From Plasmopara viticola (taxonomy: Eukaryota > Oomycota > Peronosporomycetes > Peronosporales > Peronosporaceae): DNA of 64,000 bases. The notes beneath the pieces are model-generated. The model was not told the DNA's origin and did no database searches. It was given only the letters and a program-made list of their open reading frames with translations. The position numbers and the translations under genes are program-made. The stretch lies in NCBI GenBank assembly GCA_001695595.3, contig MBPM02000008.1, positions 1,178,001 to 1,242,000 on the forward strand. The letters are read 5' to 3'. Shown here one piece after another: positions 1 through 9,856 of this stretch (its first letter is position 1; each line of letters starts with the position of its first letter).

Positions 1-344
1 AAAAAATAATTCATATTCCGATTGGATATGTAGAATATCAGCAAAATATATTAATCAATTCTAAAAGAACAGAAATGAATTTTGTTTTTGCACGGTCAAC
101 CTTCGATTGTAAAGAGAATTGAGAAGGCGTCGTCCACCAAACGTGTCCGAAAAATTAAGATCGGCGCCAAGTAGTTGGAGGATAAGGGTCGCACATGCAA
201 CAACGCGGTTACACCGACTGGTGAAAAGTTTACAAAAACAAAATACCAAAGTATGGAAAGGTCAAGATCACCCAAGACAAAGTCGAACTACTCGCTTTAA
301 CTTCGTGAACATAATTGTGTTGGACGGGCAATGCATCATCTGTC

Positions 345-1300
345 TCAGTAGGAAGCAGAATTGACTGTTGATGAAGAGACATTCCGCCTATCCGAAGTCA
401 ACGATGCAGGCCAAACTGCCATGGACTTGTTCGCTTTCACGCTTGACAAAATCAGAGTACAGTGCAAATGGCTGTTTCGCGCGTCAAGCACTTCTTTATG
501 TATTCCCACAAGATATTTGCATGAGCAATGCTGCACAAGGATCACCCTCGATAGTAGCACAGTATAGCAAGTGCCTTTGATCTTTGCTCAGCGCCGCCAG
601 ATGTCGCAAATAATAAAACTTCGTTTTGATACATTGGTTGATATACATCAAGACCAATTTGGAATGAGGCCAAAACAAGATTACATCCTCGCAAATTGAT
701 CGATTTTTCAGTCCATGGCGTCACGAAAGGCCGTGGATGATTAAATTGCAGAATCGCAAAAGCCAACTTATACTACAATAGACCACACGAAGCTGGATAT
801 TCACTGCTTGGCCATTGTTTAATGCTCGTACAGTGACTATACGGCCTTCATCGTGTAATTTCGGCAAAGTATGAAGACAGGTCAGAACAAGGTAGTCACG
901 AAAAAAACCATTCCAATGGCCTTGTGGCCGGTTTCGGTATTCATAATACAAAAAACAGAGTTTTTGATATTGCCTTGAACTTTGGGTTCGATAAAAAAGG
1001 AAGAAATCATCTCATCGTGCTCTGGAACCACAACCATCAGAGCATGCTCTTCATCTGGTCCAAGCCCCACATGTTTCTTTTCTTCTTCCTCATCTTTCAA
1101 CGAACGCGACGAATATAGATGGGTGGGAACATCCGCCGTCTTCGCATCGAACGCTGTCTTGTTGGCGTTGAAAAAAAAGTCGGAAGGAACGATGCCTTCT
1201 AGATGACTGTCTGCATTCTTGGTTTTAACAGCATCTCTGAATTGGTCAATCACGTAGTTGAAGGGGGATCGACACACAACTCACAGCTGTGCATTTGTAC
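345..1300 (-). pseudogene. Degraded CRN-header plus trypsin-like serine peptidase pseudogene
   Basis: Read on the minus strand, the relic is split over three frames. The first part (1277 to about 1020) resembles the N-terminal header of oomycete Crinkler proteins: an FRDAVKTKNAD stretch, then FFFNANK where an LFLAK-type motif would sit, then EEHALMVVVPE like the end of that domain. The second part resembles a trypsin-like peptidase: GFF then LVLTCLHTL (His-site type, near 871-890), EGDPCAALL (near 525-545, where GDSG is expected) and KYLVGIHKE (about 492-518). Frames change near a T run at about 905 and again near 520. The changed GDSG site and the frameshifts argue that it is dead. Header and peptidase calls are by motif resemblance only; the combination is an inference. 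Confidence 0.45.
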
Positions 1301-3319
1301 GCCACCCCTCCCGATCGACGAGAAGATACCAAACTAGTCTTATCGTTATTGACCACTAGAGAACAGCTAGCTAGCCGTCAAGGAACAGAGTTCGATTATC
1401 GAAGAATATTGGGTATGTTGAAGATGTCAAAGTACATGATCCGGTAGGTACCGAAAGACCGAGTGATTGATATGCACTCGAAATAGACATTGTTTGTATC
1501 TGGGATTCAGTACTGTTGACGGAGTTCTAGACTAACAAAACCATCTTTGAGTAGTCTTTTTCGAAAATCTTTTCTTCGAAGTATTTGAAATGGATAATTT
1601 AGCTGTTTTTAAAGCTAATTTAGAACAAAAAATTCCAATTCTTTCAAAGTCACATCGATTCAATCATCTTCCACAGCACTTCAGGTCCTCTGTATACAAA
1701 TCGTAAAAGTTTCTCATCAAACAAGGTTAATTGTGTTGCTTACTATAGGGGTGCAACATACTCCAGAATCCTTAATAGTCATCGTATGTTCCATGATAGT
1801 GTTTGTTATTATATCTTATAGAAACGGATGGTAAATTTATGGATTTAAGTATCGCTAAGTTAGCAAACAAAGCACTTAATAAATATGATCGAGTAGCAAC
1901 GCATAATTACATTCAGGCAAAGAACATTGCTATTGACGTAAAGAGCAGTTTGGAATCAACAATGAGTCTGGAGAATATAAATCTATTTGTATATGGTAAT
2001 AGATTATCAGTTTCATATAGAAACGAAAGGAACCAACAAGGTAAACATCCCAGTAAGTGAAGGTTATCGAGTAAAAATTACTTGGCAAGATTTTGATAGC
2101 CATCGATTCAAATATCCTGTGATTAAGGCCAGTTTTGGTTTAATGCTTTGTTTTATTCATTTCTTTCCGACAGCTCTTTGAGTCTATTTAAGTAGAGAAC
2201 CCGAATGTATTTTCTACTTTTTATTAAGAGCTTTTCAGCGATAACAAGCAGACTCACTTTGACCCAGGAAGAGAGTCGTTATTTTCAAGAGACTTTGTCG
2301 AGGGAATTACGAAGATTTCGAGATGTCTAATAACGAATACATATACCTGATTGCTGTATCAAGCTCTCGGCTATTTTTGTTTTTGACATCACCAATGATA
2401 ATGCTGAGGTATAATATATAGGCTCGACTACGTACAAATTTATACTTAGAACGTAGCCATTATACCTTTGCAGAAACGTCATATATCGAAGTTTTGTACA
2501 ACATTCGTATACTGTAAAGTTTAATGTATCTTAGCACGCCCGAACTTTAAAATCTCCTACGAGGTATGCCTCTGAAGTTGTTGCAAGTGTGTGAACCAAT
2601 ACTATTTAGGCAAACCGAAACTGTAAGCAAAGCTGAAAGCAAAGGAAAACAAACCAATTATTTAGCATGCCTTGGTTGTCGGAGACATACGATAAGAGTC
2701 TGCTTCATTAAGATATCATCCAACAGCACAATAAACAAGTGAGTCGCCTGCTGATATGTTACTGTAACTTCAACATCTTGAAATTGCTGTTGGCTATCAG
2801 TTCGCGTCCACCAGATCCATCAGCATCTTTTGCAAATGAATAATTTTTGCGCAGATATACATTTACAACCACATTCCCCTCTCTAGTCCTCTTCACTTGA
2901 ACACCCTCGAATCATGTGACGTATTTGCACACGAAGCTGCTCAAAGTACCAACGTATGACAATTTTTACATTGAACGACAATGATGCCTCGTACAGACTT
3001 CATACATGTATACTACCAGGTAGGACTTGTGTGCATTAAGTAAGGCCACTAAGCTAAGAGCCTTTTCCGACACACCGTACTTAATAATGAACAATCTTGA
3101 TCGCGGTTTAGAGATAGCGTTCAGTACAATTCTTCGCCTAGCAACCTTGAAGGCAACGAGTGAATATTGACTAAATATAGTTCATGTGATTCGGGTAAAA
3201 ACTTCGTCCAGCAAAGGGTTGTGTAATGATTACGAGTTTGTCATCTCTACTACTCACATAATTCGATTTAACGTGTAGAAATTTCGTATTGACCCAATCA
3301 AGTTCTTTTTTGATTGACA
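1301..3319. other. AT-rich intergenic DNA, nothing recognised
   Basis: Only short open frames with no recognisable motifs (for example an 85-codon frame at 1803-2060). No tRNA, rRNA or clear repeat boundary was seen. Given the decayed elements on both sides, this is probably old transposon debris. Confidence 0.5.
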
Positions 3320-4720
3320 TTTTTTCATTTCAAGTCGGCAACAAAGCCACTTACTCCTGGTGGTGTAGTCTGCGAATTATTGCGCTGACACACTTCGCTT
3401 GGCGATGGATGTACCCCGCCATTTTTAGCAAGAACTTTTTTTGTCGGACGGCGAGATAGGTTCTGTAGGATTTCGAATTTAACATTGTGGCTCTCACACA
3501 TGAAGCGATTTATGAAATTTTCGTCGATTGAGATATAGAGTCGTAGAGAATCATTTCCGTCTAGTAATACCAAATATCTGATTAGCTTGGCACATCTTCT
3601 CCCTTTCCCAGCATTTTGATAATCCACTGTAGGTTCCTATTTCACGGATGCATTGTCTTTGCAGTTTGAGCTACAGTTACCTTGTTTTTTAAATTTATTA
3701 CCACGATCTTGCAATTTTTAGCTTCTTCCAATAGCTTGTGCAATTTAGTAAGGCCAGCTTCACGCTTAAGTTCCGGATTACGTGACATTGCATCAACCGC
3801 GATGTTAGCTCTACCAATGATTCACTTATAAATAGGCCAAATAATAGCAAGCGTATTGAACCATTTAGTCGCTCTGAAATATCCATTTTCTGCGTCAAAA
3901 TCATCACAATACGCTTGTGATCGATTTCGACCGTATATAGTCGGTCGAAAAAATACACACGCTATTCTCTCATCGTATTGAAGATTGCAATCAGCTTTTG
4001 CTTACGAGAAGTTCTTTCTTAGCTCGGCTAGCTCAGCGTTTCGACCAGTAATACAATTGGATGCTATAGCAAATCCTTCATTTAAAGCAAGGCTCCCGCG
4101 ATCGCGGAGGCTGGGGAATTCAATCAGATATCAAATGCTTTTGAATAATCCAAAATACTGAGAATAAGTAGAAATCTCGAATGACAATTGAGCTCAGTTG
4201 AGTAGCGTAGTTGATGGTCTGAGATCTCGATCGCTTTTCGAAGACGTACCTATCGTGGGGTGGTCCTTCAGAGCGCGCAAGATCTTTGCAAAATCTCAGG
4301 ACATAGGCTAAAAGGCCTAAGAAGCAATCCTTTGCTTCTTTTCTTGGGCACAGGCCATTCCGCGATAATCATCATCTTATAAGGGTCTGTTTGGACGCGA
4401 TTTCGCCTGACAAAGCCTTCTTGGCATAAAAATTGATCCACACAAAGCTGGCATCTGAACACCCTGACGTATAATTGCAGTACCTCATATTGCATGGACA
4501 CGCGACCGAAAGCCGTCACGTGATGTGCAATATTTTTGCTTTTGCGTAAGCACGTAGATGTCGTAGAATGTTAATCTTCATCTCGTCCCATAAGTACTGA
4601 GAAGCTTGCTACATAAGCTGGGTTAACGTGTTTGGGCTTCCGCTGAGCACCATGGATGTGATTAGATTCACAAATATACCATCTGCGGTCGAAAAAGCAT
4701 TAATGACACGTTTCGTTCAA
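3320..4720 (-). mobile_element. Ty3/gypsy retrotransposon pol relic
   Basis: On the minus strand, fragments appear in the domain order of Ty3/gypsy Pol, broken by stops and frameshifts. About 4560-4720: reverse transcriptase palm segment with a TAFSTADGIF...SGSPNT pattern. 4268-4519: thumb/connection with VQTDPYKMMIIAEWPVPK, the usual 'V..DP.K...I..WP.P' block. 3698-4020: RNase H with LYTVEIDHKRIVMILTQK and, after a shift, a DAMSRNP-like end. 3325-3627: integrase N-terminal zinc-finger region ending VCQRNNSQTTPPG. No LTR was identified on either side, so the ends are approximate. The element is old and cannot be active. Confidence 0.72.
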
Positions 4721-5925
4721 TACCTGAGCTAAATTTTTCCTTGTTCTTGCCCTGCCTTATAAACCTTGCCTGCCTTTAAAACCAGTCGTACTAGAAATTA
4801 CAACTGAATGATTCATTGATTAAACAGTCCGATGAACAGAATGCAGCAGCGACAATCCACCAGCGCGTAAAAGATGTCGATTTTTTCTCAACGGCCTTTC
4901 CAATGAATCAGGAATGCACATTCTCCTGCCATATCACCTCTATCTTTATCTAAACGTGTCTTTTAACATATGGTGAGAGGTGTGTTTGTCGTCATGCTGC
5001 GCTAACGCATTGAGCACGATTTTCACTTAATTGGAGATTTTCTTTTGCGTGATTCAGTATTGCTATGTGCAGTGCTTCATGGTATGAAGTAGCTTTCTTT
5101 TGAAGTGTGATTCGCAGTTTAGTAATTAAACATTGTAATCTGAAAGCTTTAGCCCTTGTGTTACTACATAAAGCCAATCTATTATCCAAAAGCTAGTTTT
5201 TCGCTGGAAGAGACTTCGAAAAATGGTACACGACAGGAACACTACCGGTCAGCACACCGAAATAACCTGGAAAAGCTTAAAGAAAGATGCTGTCTGTATC
5301 GCTCATCGAATAAAAAGATGCTAAAGAATTGTCTTGAATAAATTGATCTTCATCAAATCACCTTCCGCAAGCGCAATCTTCGCTGCTCGAAAGACCTGCT
5401 AGCTTCTCTAAGCATGAGAAAGCAGCTACAGTTGGAGCACATAGTGGAGCTCCGTGCAAAGCTTATGCTAATGGCTCAGGCAGTACAGGTTTAGGTAGCC
5501 TCAGCAACTCTGGCTGCCTCAGCATTAACACCTACTGAGGGGTTTAAAGCGCTCAAATTTAAGAAATTCACTTCTGTAGGGGAGAAAAATTAATTTGTAT
5601 CATTCTAGATCGGAGAGGTATACATGCCCACTAAAGCCATCATCATAGACAATCAAAAGGTTTGGAGCAGAATTGTAAAAGGATCAGTAGTTGATTTGTA
5701 TCTATTTTCTCAGCTAGAAAAAGTGATCTGACCTTGAAACGCAAAGCATTTATTGGTGTAATAATTCTGCCAAAGAGTACGACTAAAAATCAGCAATGAA
5801 ATAGCAGCAATTCTGGCCAACACGTACCACTGGTACCGATTTTAAGTAAATTGAAGTAGCACTATGTTGACCCATAACAATTCATCAATCGCACTTAATA
5901 AGAGACCTTAGTAATAGATTAAATA
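4721..5925. other. Intergenic DNA, nothing recognised
   Basis: No convincing coding region. A Met/Gln/Ala-rich frame around 5410-5500 on the plus strand ends quickly and is not recognisable. The region lies between the gypsy relic and the first housekeeping gene and probably includes the promoter of the gene starting at 5926. Confidence 0.4.
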
Positions 5926-6798
5926 ATGGCGTCGGAATCTCGGCTCCTTGTGCTTGGCCCTGACCTAGATAGCAACGTGGCAGTGGCCTATAAGTTGCAA
6001 GCGTTAAGCAATGCTGATTCTTATGAGTCAGACATGAAGCTCCTCAATATTCAGACGAAATACTATCGAGCGTCTGTGGAGCTGCATGTGCATCAGGTAC
6101 GCGACAACACGCCGGAGCCTGCACTGCAGCACGAGCCGCACGACTACGAGGCGATTATGTGTGTGGTTGATGACGCCAGCTACGAAGACAGTTTCCTGCA
6201 TGTGCATGCCTTTGCCAAACACATCGTGGACATATTTCCGTACGACGTGTGTCTGCTTGTAGCGTACACGTCATCTACGACAATGGAGAACGTCGAGAAG
6301 ATGAAGAAGTGGTGCCAAGACAACAGCTTTGAATTTATTGAGTTGGACGCAACAAACGACGTTAATGATGCTAGCGTTATTGATGAAAAGATGGGCATTG
6401 AGCGAGTGCTGGAAGCACTACAGTGCAACATGTGGAAGTCGATGGAGATGAACTCGCCAAAGGCCGAGACGCTTTCACCGTCAAAGGTGGAGAAAACGCT
6501 GGAGGTGACGTGTGAAAAAAACTCGGAAAGAATAGAAGCAATAGGCGAGATTGACGCAACGGACGACACAAAGCCACAATCACTGGTGGAGGCTCTAGAG
6601 GTCGCTGGTAAAGGGACAGACTCGGGTCATGGGGATGATGGCGCGGATGCGGCCCAATTCAGTGACTTGATTGCGGAAGTTCGCAATGTTCGTGATCAAG
6701 GGCAGTTTCTTACAGATGAAAAGCGACGTGAACGTGCTGCTGAAGTGGCCATGAAGCTCTGGAACTTTTTAGGCGCTGATGACGAAAATGGCGATTAA
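5926..6798 (+). CDS. AAGAB: Alpha- and gamma-adaptin-binding protein p34-like (AAGAB family)
   Basis: An intronless 290-residue protein. The N-terminal half (about 1-160) has the shape of the degenerate small-GTPase-like domain of p34: a beta strand LLVLGPDLDSN, then YEAIMCVVDDAS and VCLLVAYTSS. A low-complexity Glu/Ser/Lys linker follows (about 170-240). The C-terminal helix, FSDLIAEVRNVRDQG...ERAAEVAMKLWNFLG, matches the adaptin-binding region of the family. In animals and fungi the family acts as a cytosolic chaperone for assembly of AP-1 and AP-2 clathrin adaptors; the same role is inferred here. ATG 5926 is used because the frame opens there after AT-rich DNA and it gives the expected N-terminus. 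The stop lies 66 bp before the PFDN5 start. Confidence 0.8.
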   Translation: MASESRLLVLGPDLDSNVAVAYKLQALSNADSYESDMKLLNIQTKYYRASVELHVHQVRDNTPEPALQHEPHDYEAIMCVVDDASYEDSFLHVHAFAKHIVDIFPYDVCLLVAYTSSTTMENVEKMKKWCQDNSFEFIELDATNDVNDASVIDEKMGIERVLEALQCNMWKSMEMNSPKAETLSPSKVEKTLEVTCEKNSERIEAIGEIDATDDTKPQSLVEALEVAGKGTDSGHGDDGADAAQFSDLIAEVRNVRDQGQFLTDEKRRERAAEVAMKLWNFLGADDENGD

Positions 6799-6864
6799 TA
6801 ATTGGTCAAAACAACGCTTAAATTTGATAACCCTCTTTTTAAAACAGTAGTACTAGACGAACCT

Positions 6865-7311
6865 ATGGCGGACGCGCAGAGTGAGGTGAATCTTGTGGAT
6901 CTGTCGCTGGAGCAACTAAACGCGCTGAAGGGCCAGCTTGAGACGGAGCTGCAGCAGTTGACAGTGTCGTTCGGAGGGTTACACGAGGCCCAGTCGCGGT
7001 TTAGTGAGTCGAAAGAAGCTTTGAAGAGCATAGCAGCATCAGATTTGAACAAAGAGGTGCTGATTCCTCTAACGGCATCCATGTTTGTACCCGGAAAGTT
7101 GGTCAGCAAGGATGAAGTATTGGTAGACGTGGGTACTGGCTACTTTGTCGAGCAATCTGTAGAAAAGGCCGAGCAGTTGATGGATCGAAAAGTTGAGTTT
7201 CTGCAGAACAATACCGAGCAACTCAAGACGGTTGTTGACGGCAAACGTAACACGCTCGAAGCCGTTCTCATGATAATGCAGCAAAAGGTGCAAGAAGCGA
7301 AGCGCCAGTAG
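6865..7311 (+). CDS. PFDN5: Prefoldin subunit 5 (prefoldin alpha type)
   Basis: 148 residues, the usual size for an alpha-type prefoldin subunit. An N-terminal coiled coil (about 10-55, LSLEQLNALKGQLETELQQL) is followed by the family hallmark LIPLTASMFVPGKL, then VLVDVGTGYFVE in the beta-hairpin region, and a second coiled coil (about 95-148). Prefoldin is a cytosolic hexamer that passes unfolded actin and tubulin to the CCT chaperonin. The frame is open upstream of 6865, but the first ATG in frame is here and gives a normal N-terminus. The gene follows AAGAB on the same strand and converges on EMC6. Confidence 0.93.
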   Translation: MADAQSEVNLVDLSLEQLNALKGQLETELQQLTVSFGGLHEAQSRFSESKEALKSIAASDLNKEVLIPLTASMFVPGKLVSKDEVLVDVGTGYFVEQSVEKAEQLMDRKVEFLQNNTEQLKTVVDGKRNTLEAVLMIMQQKVQEAKRQ

Positions 7312-7575
7312 ATATGAAAGCTATCTCCTTCATTTAATATTGCTCGGATATTTGTTAACCATTATTTTCTATTAAATGTTCAAAGCCCTGCAGTAAAAAT
7401 AATACCTAGAAAAGATAACCTCCTTAGTTCTCAACTTATTAACTACATGAGCGGATGCACTCACGACAGCACTTGCCATCTGCTGACAAATTGAAGCCAT
7501 TCCAGTACCTTGTGCCTTTGCAAGTAATATGCGGCTTGCAGTATCTTGCTTTGATTTTTGGGGTACTATCTCGTG
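7312..7575. other. Intergenic region between convergent PFDN5 and EMC6
   Basis: 264 bp with no further coding potential seen. It should hold the 3' ends of both transcripts; no clear AATAAA was picked out on either strand. Confidence 0.5.
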
Positions 7576-7908
7576 TTAATAAATATGAACGAGCCCGTAC
7601 GAGAGCGTCCAGAAGAGGATAAACGACAGCGCCTGGGACAGGACCCCCGCAAAGATAAAGTTAAACGCGCTCGTGTTGAAGTAAATCTTGACGTCCATGC
7701 CAAGCTTAAACACCCAAATCGAGACGGCCGTAAAGATGTAGGCAGATGCCAGGAAGGCAAAACCCTGCAGACCCGTCAGACCCGTGATGCCTGCGATACA
7801 TCCTGCAATGACGCACATGGAAGTGTGCACGTACTCGACCGCCTTCTCGTTATTCTTCATATTCTCCATGGAGAAGAACTCAACCTTTTTATCCTGCAGC
7901 GCCTCCAT
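7576..7908 (-). CDS. EMC6: ER membrane protein complex subunit 6 (EMC6/TMEM93)
   Basis: 110 residues with three hydrophobic segments, matching EMC6 in length and layout. A soluble N-terminus of about 28 residues is followed by VHTSMCVIAGCIAGITGLTG, where the ITGLTGLQGFAF block is the best conserved part of the family. A second membrane segment precedes KLGMDVKIYF, and a third ends in FWTLSYGLVHIY, close to the FWTFLYGMVHVY type C-terminus known for EMC6. EMC is the ER insertase and chaperone for multi-pass and tail-anchored membrane proteins. The start ATG is the complement of 7906-7908. No intron is needed. Confidence 0.9.
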   Translation of the reverse strand: MEALQDKKVEFFSMENMKNNEKAVEYVHTSMCVIAGCIAGITGLTGLQGFAFLASAYIFTAVSIWVFKLGMDVKIYFNTSAFNFIFAGVLSQALSFILFWTLSYGLVHIY

Positions 7909-7951
7909 CTTTGTCTAAATAGAAGGCAATTCTCCACAGGATTTATAAAAA

Positions 7952-7992
7952 TTAAAACAGCAATTTTTAGCTGTTGAATTCTTGTCATTTTT
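7952..7992 (+). repeat. Direct repeat, copy 1, with hairpin core
   Basis: This 41-bp sequence recurs at 8050-8090 with a single change (gttgaatt versus gttaaatt). Its core, AACAGC-AATTTTTA-GCTGTT, is an inverted repeat able to form a 6-bp stem. It sits just upstream of the EMC6 start. It may be a duplicated regulatory element or a small insertion remnant. Confidence 0.65.
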
Positions 7993-8049
7993 CCAAAAAG
8001 AAGAAGTGCACTATATAAGGTGCATACGAACGTGCGGATTGGCACCACG

Positions 8050-8090
8050 TTAAAACAGCAATTTTTAGCTGTTAAATTCTTGTCATTTTT
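8050..8090 (+). repeat. Direct repeat, copy 2, with hairpin core
   Basis: Second copy of the 41-bp repeat at 7952-7992, 98 bp further on, keeping the AACAGC/GCTGTT stem. Confidence 0.65.
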
Positions 8091-8261
8091 TGAATATTCG
8101 AGAAGCGAACTAACTTCCATTTTTGACTTTACAAGCTCTTGCGCATCACTGAAGTTGTACTCTAAAGATTGCTTTCGAATATTTGAAGTGTAAGTGCTTA
8201 TCAGTGTTGAACTCGCAGCCCCTCATTGAATGACTACATTAATTGCTACTGCTTCAGTCAT

Positions 8262-8540
8262 ATGACCGGGCAAGTAAAGTCAAAAGTAGCGTCAAAGAAG
8301 TCGTGGCACTCCATGACCGGATTGTTGCTGCATAGTCGATCGCTTCACAACACGCTAAAAGCGCTGGAGCACCAGGACAATGTTGCTCGGCTGATAAGCA
8401 AGATGCCAAGTCCGAACCGGCGCACTAGATGCCTCCGGACAGCTCCACGTGCTGCTCCTGTCATTTTACCACAATCAAAACCACTACTGTTTAGAAAGAC
8501 GAAACGTGAACTCGAAAGGAAGCAACAAGAGCAAGCCTGA
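8262..8540 (+). CDS. Hypothetical basic protein, doubtful
   Basis: 92 residues from the first ATG in an open frame. It is rich in Lys, Arg, Ser and Leu and ends in a charged helix (RKTKRELERKQQEQ). No family is recognised, and it has neither signal peptide nor membrane segment. In its favour: a plausible amino-acid mix, and a position between real genes with room for a promoter. Against it: no homology that I recognise, and a second open frame overlaps its 3' end (8449-8808). It could also be one exon of a larger gene. Confidence 0.3.
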   Translation: MTGQVKSKVASKKSWHSMTGLLLHSRSLHNTLKALEHQDNVARLISKMPSPNRRTRCLRTAPRAAPVILPQSKPLLFRKTKRELERKQQEQA

Positions 8541-8871
8541 AAGCAGCGAAACCAGGTGTGACAAAAAAAAATGGGCCGCACGCAGGAGAAACTTTGTAAT
8601 GAAAGTCCACGATTGGATTGTATTCGTGTGCAGCAGTGGAGTTGCTAAAGGACGTCTGAAGTGCTGCGTGCCCAGTCATGACGTCGCCAATTCATTTAAA
8701 GCTTCGGACTACAATAGAAAACACTCAGAGAACGATGTCAAAACTTTATATTCCAGCCAGACCTTTTTAATTGATATATACAGCTGCCGCAAAATACTAA
8801 ATAAATAGAGTAATATCATTTCGCGACGTTGATACTACAAAGGGTTCAATTTACGCCTTCTATTGCTCGAC
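8541..8871. other. Intergenic region upstream of the SMIM13-like gene
   Basis: An open frame running to 8808 has no recognisable motif and is probably chance. The last part carries an initiator-like TCATTTCG (8816-8823), noted separately. Confidence 0.4.
8816..8823 (+). promoter_or_regulatory. Possible oomycete initiator (Inr) element
   Basis: TCATTTCG matches the core of the oomycete initiator (TCATTTC type) and lies about 50 bp upstream of the ATG at 8872, a usual distance in oomycete genes. The motif is short and can occur by chance. Confidence 0.35.
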
Positions 8872-9123
8872 ATGGAGCTGGAGGAGATTATATTGGTGGG
8901 AGCTTACGTGTCCGGGGCGGTTTGTATCGTGCTGTTTACGCTGAGTATTAGCTGGCTCGTCGTGTGGAAATGCGTGCTGGCAAAGATGCCGTTTATCCAG
9001 GAGCTATTTGACTTAAAACCCACGACGCAGTCAGTGCACGACGAAAAGTCGATCTCATTTCAAGACCGATATCAAGCATATAAGCGGGTACGCCACCGCT
9101 TTGCTTGGTGCAATCCCATATAA
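8872..9123 (+). CDS. Small single-pass membrane protein, SMIM13-like
   Basis: 83 residues from ATG 8872. After a short acidic N-terminus (MELEEI) comes one long hydrophobic segment (about 7-28). It is followed by WLVVWKCVLAKMPFIQELFDL, which resembles the membrane-exit region of animal SMIM13 (W..VW...L.K..F..EL). The rest is a hydrophilic tail of about 40 residues. The family function is unknown to me. Resemblance is limited to this one block and the overall layout, so the assignment is tentative, though a real small membrane protein is likely. It converges with the WW-domain gene 104 bp downstream. Confidence 0.6.
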   Translation: MELEEIILVGAYVSGAVCIVLFTLSISWLVVWKCVLAKMPFIQELFDLKPTTQSVHDEKSISFQDRYQAYKRVRHRFAWCNPI

Positions 9124-9227
9124 AATTGATTCAGTCTTTGATGCAGAAACGGCACGCGACGAGAATTTCTTAAGTGGAGTGATTACTCACGAGTAAAATA
9201 TCAAATGGACTTGCGTCTGAAGCACTA

Positions 9228-9790
9228 TTACCTTACAAGCCACTTACCCCCCGTTCCTTCCTCGCTATCATTGTTCTGCTGCAGCTGACGCACTAGTTCC
9301 AGATACTCACTGGAGCTCCCACCGCGGGAACTGGGCGGTCGATCGCCGCTGAGCTGAATCTCCATTGCTTTTCTCTTTTGGGCTGCTTGGGCCATCCTCT
9401 CTTCCAATAACAATTTTGTTGACGTGGCCTGAGCTTCAGCAGCGTCAAAACGGGACTTGGCCAATGCTTCTTCCCGTTTCTTGCGCAATTCCTCGTTTTC
9501 CTCACCTAAAAGCTTCTTAGCAGCGCCGTATTTGCGCTCTGCTGTCTCGGGATCCCACTCACGCAGTGCATCTAGCGTTGGCTTCTTGACTTGAGCGCAC
9601 AAGTCGGACGGTAGCTCCCAGTAGCTACGTCCCAGCGCCATATTGTAATAGTACATTCGCTGTCAAGAAACACGTTGCCGCCGGCACCACACACGTATTA
9701 CGAGGAGTGTAAAGAAGAAACGCAAAGACTTACACCGCTCTGAGGGTCCATGTGTTCCGTCCAGAACCCTGTCTTCTTGGGCGCCTCCAT
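9228..9790 (-). CDS. WW-domain protein, two exons
   Basis: Spliced gene: exon 1 is 9734-9790 (19 codons) and exon 2 is 9228-9659. The 74-bp intron (9660-9733) starts gtaagt and ends acag, in phase 0. Joining restores a WW domain across the junction: FWTEHMDPQSG | RMYYYNMALGRSYWELP, with both Trp, the YYYN centre and the final Pro. The product has 162 residues. After the WW domain comes a long charged helix (about 50-125, Glu/Lys/Arg/Ala-rich, probable coiled coil) and a Ser/Gly-rich tail. WW domains bind Pro-rich partners, often in RNA processing; no specific orthologue is claimed. The gene lies 66 bp downstream of PEX7 on the same strand. Confidence 0.8.
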
Positions 9791-9856
9791 TTTATAGTAT
9801 TTTAGAGTAATAAATATACTACGATTTTAAGCGGTCTAAACAATTCTACTACGAAC

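Larger units (their letters stand above)
7909..8261. promoter_or_regulatory. Divergent intergenic region upstream of EMC6
   Basis: About 350 bp lie between the EMC6 start (minus) and the possible gene at 8262 (plus). The region contains a 41-bp near-exact direct repeat (7952-7992 and 8050-8090), described separately. Shared promoter function is inferred from position only. Confidence 0.4.

Noticed and set aside
1803..2060. An 85-codon frame in AT-rich DNA
   Set aside because: No motif, no family and no supporting context.
7558..7977. A 139-codon frame on the plus strand
   Set aside because: It overlaps EMC6 on the other strand, and EMC6 has clear family motifs.
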